From Myxocyprinus asiaticus (taxonomy: Eukaryota; Chordata; Actinopteri; Cypriniformes; Catostomidae), in contig NC_059382.1 in NCBI RefSeq assembly GCF_019703515.2, forward strand, positions 18,033,001 to 18,097,000: 64,000 nt of DNA, in the 5' to 3' direction. Below are positions 57,522 to 64,000 of this stretch, in pieces (position 1 is the stretch's first letter; every line of letters begins with the position of its first letter). The notes beneath the pieces are model-generated. The model did no database searches and was not told the origin of the DNA. It saw only the letters and a list, made by a program, of their open reading frames with translations. The position numbers and the translations under genes were made by a program.

Positions 57522-58550
57522 GAACATTGATTATAATGGTGAGTACCACACCTGTTCAAATGCTGGTCATCTTGAGTGAGGACAACTGTGTCAGAAATGA
57601 GCTACCGAACGGCATCCCTGACTTCGTTGAAGAGGACATTACGGTGGTCAAGTATTCGTGTGGATTAAGTGGAAATCTAAGGCTGCAGTACAAAGACACT
57701 GATTTTGGGACATTTGTCAACTTGACCTCAACCTCTGAAATCAAGGACCTTACAACTGTTAAGTTTATCAATTTAGACTCTGCATTTTCAATGATAATCT
57801 TAGAGCCAGTTGACTTCTCAATGAGTGATAATCCCTTTGTCATTGAAGACAATGAATTCCTCCTTTCAGCATCTACAGGGTCAGATGATACAATACTGTT
57901 AAGCAGCTCTTCCTCCAAGGCATTCATAACAGTGGCCAAAAGTGTTCCCCATCCCTATTTTCTCCTATGAAACAGAGTGTCAACTACAAAGAGGAAATGC
58001 AGAGTACATATAAGAAGCCAGGCTAAACTGACACCCAGCTCAAAAATGCTTTCAGACATACTGGAAAAAGTGTCCAAAAAAATCTATACCTACAAAGCAT
58101 ATCCAACAGATCCTACTTTAGTGTAGTTGCAGAGGCTCTGACACAGGCACACCCCTGCTTAAGTGAACCAGGCTCTTTCAGTAAGAGCTATGGATGGAAA
58201 CAGAGGCTGAAATACAAGATTTCATCACCTGAGCTAATAGTGAAGTCTCTCAAACATAAATCTCATGATGATGCCTTCCCAGCAAAGAACATTATGAGAC
58301 CAAGAAAAGCTGAGGCTAACTATTATCCATCGCTCCAAGTAGTGAGACTCCAGAAAGCCTGGAAAAAGTGAGAACATCCCTTTTGACAGAAATTAATAAG
58401 AAAAATAATGGGAAAATAATAAAAGAGAAGATGTCCAAGATGTCGTTTGGATACAGGAGGCAAGAAGTTGTGGATCAGCAACCCAGCATTGAGGATTTCA
58501 TAGACAGACGGCCAGCAATTTTTCAGGTGGAAGACCTGCACTGTCTCTAA
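57521..58550 (+). pseudogene. large central exon of the SAMD3-like pseudogene
   Basis: The first frame (to 57967) reads PVQMLVILSEDNCVRNELPN, then a beta-grasp-like stretch (YKDTDFGTFVNLTSTSEIKD) and an acidic linker, ending at TGA. A second frame carries KMLSDILEKVSKKIYTYKAYPTD. A shift near 58100 leads to VAEALTQAHPCLSEPG and KSLKHKSHDD. A further shift near 58350 leads to LLTEINKKNNGKIIKEKMSK. Confidence 0.75.
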
Positions 58551-58745
58551 GTGATTTTTCTACAAATGTGCAAATTTGAAAGATTGTTTTGGAAGCAAGT
58601 GCTTGACTACAAAAATAGTAGTCTTTGTTATACCTAAAACCTTACAGGATTGCATTGACTTGATTGAACTTTAAGCTATATGTTCTAATGCTTTTGCTTG
58701 GAAACATAGCTTATTATTCACTTGTATTTGCAATGTTTTTTCTAG

Positions 58746-58890
58746 ATCAATGCTAACAACTGTTCCCCTGCAAGCGAGATTCATGGCACAGTTGGACAAT
58801 TACTCCAGTTAATTGCATGAGATCATCAGGAGTAGGGGAGGAGCTGTTCGAGAGAAGACACCAATATTCTGCAGGTTCTAGGTCAGGTAT
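58746..58890 (+). pseudogene. exon fragment of the SAMD3-like pseudogene
   Basis: Acceptor TTTTTTCTAG ends at 58745. One frame gives MLTTVPLQARFMAQLDNYSS, a stop, and RSRGGAVREKTP, in family order. Confidence 0.65.
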
Positions 58891-59354
58891 TTCTGGGTAT
58901 TCTGTACCAATCCCAAAGTTAGGTGGACTAATTGGTGCTGCTTGTGACACCCTGTAGTACAAGACCTTACACAAATATGAGGTAATATGAGGTATAATAT
59001 TTAATTATAAACCGCTGAAACTTATCTGTCAAGAAAATTTTGATGAAGGCCAGTCATGACCGGAAGAATGCAAGAAGGAAGAGAAGAGAGAAGGGAATGG
59101 AATTGAATGAGGAGAGAAGTAGAAAGGAAAGGAGAACTGTACCTCATGCAGAGTTCCAGATACCAGGGTGGTGATGATTGGGTGGGAGCCGGTTGAGCTG
59201 AATACCAGATGCCATGCTGGGAAATAGCAAGGGAGTTGGATGTTATGGATTTAGGTGTCCCTAAGAGTCTCTTACTCTAACGCTGTCTCATTGTTATTTA
59301 AGTAGACATGATTGTGCAATTTAAATAATAAACATTGTGAGTGTCTTTATGCAG

Positions 59355-59447
59355 GAGCGGGATATCAACACCGAAAAAGAATGTATTCTCAAATCTCTTA
59401 TCACTTACCTGGGTGAAAAGGTAGAGAGCCTCATCAAAGAATACCTG
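59355..59447 (+). pseudogene. exon of the SAMD3-like pseudogene
   Basis: Bounded by TTTATGCAG and the donor GTAAAGG. Encodes NTEKECILKSLITYLGEKVE and SLIKEYL without a stop. Confidence 0.72.
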
Positions 59448-59539
59448 GTAAAGGAATCTTTATAACAATTTCATATTTGTGGAAATGAGTAATGTCATAC
59501 ATTCAATCCCAGAATCCCAATATGCATTGGTTTTTGCAG

Positions 59540-59893
59540 GTTTCACAGCAAAATTAGGCCAAACAGGGTCTGCAGCAGCCCACCATGGCTATCTTTGTCA
59601 TCAGGGAAGATGAAAATCTTTCGCATCTGCCCAAAGATATCGGGATTACCACTGAGGGAGTGGAAGTCCTGAACAAGTTGGCCTCTGTCGCAACAGCGTT
59701 TGCCATGCACTTCGGGCTTATCTATGCACTAAACCTGAAATATCTGAAGGGATTCAGTCTAACCTTTGAAGTCACTCAGAAAGTCCACATGGAGCTGGAC
59801 ACCAACAAGATGTCCACAAAGGTGCAGAAACTGAATACCAAGCTACACAGACACCGTAGGCTGTGTTCTCAAAGTATGGACCACTTGAAGTGA
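59540..59893 (+). pseudogene. last exon of the SAMD3-like pseudogene
   Basis: Acceptor TTTTTGCAG. An early in-frame TAG (about 59555) is followed by a long frame from TMAIFVIREDE through the conserved GITTEGVEVLNKLASVATAF, GLIYALNLKYLKGF and VHMELDTNKMSTKVQKLNTK, ending at TGA (59891-59893). The C-terminal domain is the best-preserved part. Confidence 0.75.
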
Positions 59894-60753
59894 TCCACTT
59901 AATATTATTTAGCATTATTTTTGCATTAATATTTTGTAGTGGTTCAACAACTTTGTTTGTTAATGCTAATGTTTTATTACCTGAAGGACCACATAAGGAT
60001 TTTTTTTTTCTTCTCCTCACCTTTTAAAAACAAATGCCTTGTATTTTATTTTATTATTATTTTTTTTTTACAGCAAGAATAGATTTGTAAGTGCTGTTGT
60101 TTGAAAAAAAAATATGGCAACGTATATTGATTTATTTTTTTATCTGGCGTTTTTTGTTTATTGGAATGTCTTCAACAGTGGTGAAAGACCATAGTAGTTG
60201 AAAGTTATTGTGTCCAAGTATAATACTTGTACTATAGAAATGGAAAAGCATGTTAAGGGCAGACATGTCAACTTATTTGAAATCATACTTGGCAAAGTTT
60301 TGGAAATGAAATAGGAATCTATTCTGAGTCATTTTTGATGAAAGTAAAATTTTTGATGGGATACAATAGAAAAAAAATACACGTTACCTACAGAATAATT
60401 TCAAATGATGACATCTTGAAAATATTTTGTCTGCTCAATCTGAAAAACATTGCTTGCTCCAACTGTTAGAAAATGGTTTCCTTGGCAAAGAAATTACAAT
60501 TTCAACCAAATGTACTGATTTATGGTGAGTCAAGTTAAAATACTTTATGTGAATTATTACCTCTTTTTTTTTTTTTCTTTTTTTTTTTGCATTGAATCAA
60601 TGTTATATCTTTTCAGTGTGTCAAACACATAGAAAAATGTGACTGTTCGCGATAAATTTCTAATGATTCTTGTGTGATTAAATAACACCTTTGTGAGCCG
60701 TGCATAGATTTCTAGTAGTATAAAGTTGCAAAAAAATGTCCAGTATCTAATGG
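59894..60753. other. intergenic DNA, no gene seen
   Basis: AT-rich with several T and A runs (59999-60010, 60058-60070, 60565-60590). No supported feature. Confidence 0.5.
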
Positions 60754-61456
60754 TGTCACGAGCGCACCGGGCTCTCCCTCACCGTCAGTCACCCGCTCTC
60801 ACTCGTCTGAGTTTTAATCACACACTTGCAGCTCATTATCACCTCGTTTGGACTTGCACTTAAACCTCACTCTCACACTCACTCAGTGCCTGGCCTTGTT
60901 GAAGGTTCCTCAGACTCACCTTCCGCTCTGCAGTAGTGAACTGCTTATCTGTTTATTACTTACCTGTTTGTCAATGATGTGCTCTGGATTTACAAGATAA
61001 GTAACTCTGAGTTTACAGCATACCTACTTACCTGTGTGTATCACTCCTGTTTATCAATGATCTGCTCTGGATGTGCAAGATAAGTGACTTATGTGAACCT
61101 GAGTTAACCGTGTATCTACTCCACTGTGTGAAACTTGCCTGTTATTCAACGATCAGCTCTGAATGTGCTAGACACGTGACTTTGAGAACTCTGTATGTAC
61201 TTAATGCCTTGATATACTGACCTGTTCCTCAGTTTATGGAAGTTTATATACCTTAAACCCTGTTAAGTCTGTTTACTGTTTTGACAATGATTGGCCCAGA
61301 AATGGCGATTAGTTGATCGCCTTCTGTTTTACCAAAGATTGCGTTCTAAAGACTATATACCTGCCTGTATACTCACCTAACACTACTCACCTGTGTTTTG
61401 TGCAATAAACTCCCACATCTGCATTTACCTCAGCTCCCATGTTTGTGTCATTACAA
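60754..61456 (+). mobile_element. solo LTR with AATGG target duplication
   Basis: Starts TGTCACGAGCGCACCGGG and ends GTGTCATTACA(A). AATGG occurs exactly on both sides (60749-60753 and 61457-61461). A polyadenylation word AATAAA sits at about 61403. Inside are degenerate direct repeats of a segment with CAATGATNTGCTCTGGAT (60970-61150). No internal region is present, so it is what remains after recombination between two LTRs. One base of uncertainty at the right edge. Confidence 0.78.
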
Positions 61457-61461
61457 AATGG

Positions 61462-62032
61462 AAGTTTAAATCCAAAACAAATGGCTCGGTTTGCTTAAAG
61501 CAAATGCTTAAATTTCAATTAACGTGTCTCTTTTTTTTTTTTGGACTGAAACTATGCAGAGTACATGTACTGTGCAAAAGTCTTAGGGGCACTATATTTT
61601 CGGACTATTTGCACCCCGGTGTAAATAGCATCTGCCACACTGTGCGGCTATTTGCACCCCGATAGTCTGGTGAAACCTGAGGAATATGACAAACTAGACA
61701 ATAGATGTCACTGCAGTGGCATTGGGTGTAAAGACAAATGTGTACTGTTGTCCAAGCAACACCGCCCCCCCCCCCCCCCATTCATTTCTGCCTTTTGTCC
61801 CACTCTTTTTTTTTTTTTTTTTCATTTGATTTCCTGTTTCCACTCTTTATATTTCCTATAGTACTACTTAATAGATAAAAACAAATATAAATGTTGATTT
61901 CATCAGTGATTTGGTCACAGTGAATGTTGGGGAGTTCAGAGTGGGGTTTGACTTTGATCCAGAGGCGGGGTCTGTCGATCGCACTCGTTCCCATTGCTCG
62001 GCATCACTTGTGTGTAGATTTGCATCACTGTA
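61462..62032. other. intergenic DNA with repeat remnants
   Basis: 61595-61665 carries two inverted copies of a CTATTTGCACCCCG word also found at 62858-63014. A poly-C run lies at about 61766-61779 and a T run at 61808-61822. No gene. Confidence 0.5.
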
Positions 62033-62550
62033 TTAATAATTCCTTACATTTATATAGTGTTTTTCTAGGCACTCAACCACCACCAGTGTGTATCATCCAC
62101 CTGGATGATCAACAGCAGCCATAGTGCGCCAGAACGCCCACCACACTAGCTATTGGTGGAGAGGAGAGTTATGTAGCCAATTCAGGGATGGAAATTATTA
62201 GGAGGCCATGATAGATAAGGGCCAATGGGGGGGGGATTTGGCCAGGACACTGGGGTTATACCCCTACTCTTTACGAGAAGTGCCCTGGGAGTTTTAATGA
62301 CCACAGAAAGTCAGGACCTCGGTTTAACATCTCATCCGAAAGGTGCTTTTTTACAGTCTAGTGTCCCCGTCACTATACTGGGGCATTAGGACCCACACAG
62401 ACCACAGGGTGAGCACCCCCTGCTGGCCTCCCTAATACCACTTCCGGCAGCAAACTTCATTTTCCCCAGGAGGTTTCCCATCCAGGTACTGGCCAGGCTC
62501 AACCCTGCTTAGCTTTAGTGGGCAACCAGGCGAGAGCTGCAGGGTGATAT
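62033..62550 (-). mobile_element. 5S-rRNA-derived SINE (SINE3 type)
   Basis: On the minus strand the head (from 62550) resembles 5S rRNA: AAGCTAAGCAGGGTTGAGCC and CAGTACCTGGATGGGAAACC correspond to the A-box and C-box parts of the internal polymerase III promoter. A body of about 350 bp follows, then the tail TATATAAATGTAAGGAAT. It is not a functional 5S gene: the first part of the 5S sequence is divergent and a SINE body follows. Confidence 0.88.
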
Positions 62551-62780
62551 TACCACAGTAATATTGCAGTAAATATGTTTTTTTTTTTTTGGCAGAAACT
62601 ATAATTTTAATGCAATTAACCATGGTGTTAGTACAGTATTGTGGTGGTAATATAGTAACCATGGTCAATTTTATGGTTACTATAATTTTATTACAAAATG
62701 CCATGGTGAAACTAGGTTACTGTAGTAAATCCAAGGTTATTTTCTAAGGTAGGGTTAGGTTTAGGGATAGGGATTAATGT
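62551..62780. repeat. palindromic ACCATGGT-type repeat
   Basis: ATAGTAACCATGGTCAATTTTATGGTTACTAT and nearby CCATGG/ACTGTAGTAA words pair with one another. A foldback repeat; ends not defined. Confidence 0.4.
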
Positions 62781-62857
62781 AGTGTGTCTGTGTGACTCTA
62801 AATAAACACAAACACACTGCAGTGATGCCCATATACTGTGTGTTAGTATTTAAATAT

Positions 62858-63014
62858 GGGTGCAAATAGTATCTGACAATATTTGCAACAGGGTGCATTA
62901 ATATTTACCATTATTTCCACCACGGTTGGGGTGCAAATAATATCTGCCACTATTTCCAGTTGGGTGTAAATAGCATATACCAATATTTGCACCGGGGTGC
63001 AAATAGCATCTGCC
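62858..63014. repeat. 33-bp minisatellite
   Basis: Units starting GGGTGCAAATAGTATCTG at 62858 and then about every 33 bp (one unit 38 bp), four full units and a partial one. The same word occurs inverted near 61600-61660. Confidence 0.7.
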
Positions 63015-64000
63015 TTATATTTTTCACAAACATTTGTCTTAAGATGGTTATTTTATATATTCTGCTTTTAGTGTATCAGTAGAATATATAAATTTTAAAT
63101 TTCCAGATTCCCTTTGCAAATAGAATTGAATAGAATAAGAACAAGGAGCCCACGGAGCCCTTAATATCAGTGAGTCAATATGGGATTACATGAACAGACA
63201 GAAGCAATTGAGACAACCTAAATAGAAGAACTGTAGCAAGTTCTCCATGAAAATTGGAACATCCTGTCAGCCAACAACCAAGAAAAACGGTCTAGGTGTA
63301 CCTAGGACAATTGGTGCTGTTTTGAAGTAAAAGATTTAGCTTTTTTTATGTTTACTGGACTTTGTATGACATTAATTGATAAAAACTATTTACAGTATGG
63401 CATTATTTTTGAAGACATCCTCATTATGCTACACTTATATACAGTGTAATATATATATACACACACACACACACACTTTACACAGATTGTATGCAGTAAC
63501 AATAAAATACAATAAACTATGCCTATTGTTCTCTGCAAGATTTACACAATGACCTCCAGTAGATTATCAGTCCTAAATGTTGAGCTGAACACCAAATGAG
63601 TTGATGACACTGATAATCTGAAATAAAACGCTCATTACTGTAATTATCTTTTTAAATGGTGAAGTTCTATTTTCATAACTTCAAATCATTAACAGCTAAT
63701 AAACAACATACTGTGAAGATAATGCTAAATCATAAACTATCATCTTCACAGTGTGTTGTTTATTGGATGTTAATGATACAAATTTCATGATGAAAATCTA
63801 TTGCTCAAATACAAAACCGTACCACTTATGCTCTGTTCTAAAACTTTCCTGTGCATTAGACCACAAGAGTAAAAAACACAAGCTCTTATGGGTGGAGTTT
63901 TGGCCATATTCAGGCCTTGTTTTGACTATGCAATATTAATAAACAAAACAACAGCTAATTAGCTAAATTAACATGCTGTGATACCAAGGTTTGGCTCAAG
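63015..64000. other. intergenic DNA with a hairpin
   Basis: AT-rich, with a short AC run at 63460-63476. No gene. Contains the inverted repeat at 63664-63812. Confidence 0.5.
63664..63812. repeat. inverted repeat, arms about 60-70 bp
   Basis: AATCATTAACAGCTAATAAA...ACTGTGAAGAT on the left pairs with ATCTTCACAGTGTGTTGTTT...TTAATGAT on the right, around a loop of about 18 bp (63724-63740). Pairing continues outward with a few gaps (TCTATTTTCAT / ATGAAAATCTA). Could be a small MITE or a transcribed hairpin. Confidence 0.75.

Larger units (their letters stand above)
55929..59893 (+). pseudogene. decayed SAMD3-like multi-exon gene with C2H2 fingers
   Basis: A copy of a large teleost family annotated as sterile alpha motif domain-containing protein 3-like or uncharacterised. 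Exon with C2H2 fingers: 55929-56372. Middle region: about 56870-57357. N-terminal ubiquitin-like/SAM-linker exon: 57521-58550. Then 58746-58890, 59355-59447 and 59540-59893. Family landmarks are HPCLSEPGSFSKSYGWKQRL, MRPRKAEANYYPS, FGYRRQEVVDQQPSIEDF and TTVPLQARFMAQLDNYS, then CILKSLITYLGE, and IFVIREDE with GITTEGVEVLNKLASVATAF. In-frame stops occur at 56168-56170, 56282-56284, 57968 and about 59555, and frameshifts near 57198, 58100 and 58350. DIRS E and an LTR fragment interrupt it. The function of the family is not known to me. Confidence 0.8.

Noticed and set aside
62440..62550. 5S rRNA gene
   Set aside because: Only the promoter part is 5S-like; the 5' part is diverged and a SINE3 body and tail follow.

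Overview
The window looks like gene-poor nuclear DNA from a teleost fish, most likely a cyprinid. The evidence is an AT-rich background without compact genes, DIRS-type tyrosine-recombinase retrotransposons close to those of zebrafish, TTAA-flanked foldback MITEs, a Tc1-like transposon, a tRNA-derived SINE and a 5S-rRNA-derived SINE3. There is no bacterial gene organisation, no operon and no CRISPR. All identifications rest on reading the sequence and on family knowledge; no database search was run.

Layout. 1-4.9 kb: intergenic DNA with simple repeats and a TA-flanked MITE. 4.9-8.4 kb: DIRS copy A (+), internally deleted. 9.0-10.2 kb: a Tc1-like transposon that has lost its catalytic core. 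11.5-16.6 kb: several MITEs. 16.7-21.7 kb: a non-autonomous hAT element with an 8-bp target duplication, containing a 2.7-kb LTR retroelement with its own 5-bp target duplication. Three coding minisatellites lie in the gag-like region of that retroelement. 22-31 kb: largely single-copy DNA with a MITE, an (AT)n tract, a SINE and candidate conserved non-coding blocks. 31.3-34.2 kb: a piggyBac-like TTAA element split by DIRS copy B (+). 34.9-41.1 kb: DIRS copy C (-), the only copy with every domain. 42-47 kb: MITEs, a hAT-like fragment and one candidate orphan exon. 47.4-50.2 kb: DIRS copy D (-). 51.3-55.9 kb: DIRS copy E (+). 50.2-59.9 kb: the only host-like locus, a decayed multi-exon pseudogene (C2H2 fingers at the N-terminus, SAMD3-like C-terminal region) with copy E in its second intron and copy D just upstream of its probable first exon. 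60.7-64 kb: a solo LTR, a SINE3, a 33-bp minisatellite and a hairpin.

How the parts relate. The DIRS copies share a TATA-bearing inverted terminal repeat, a GTT (or a decayed form of it) at most termini, and an internal complementary region (ICR) that joins the two outer ends. Private variants of single copies recur in both the ends and the ICR, as expected if the ICR templates the termini during replication. Copies A, B, D and E each lack a different set of domains; C has all of them but carries frameshifts. No element here appears able to move by itself. I see no previously undescribed defence or metabolic system. The strongest material is the set of DIRS deletion derivatives, the nested hAT/LTR structure with its in-frame minisatellites, and the disruption of the SAMD3-like locus.
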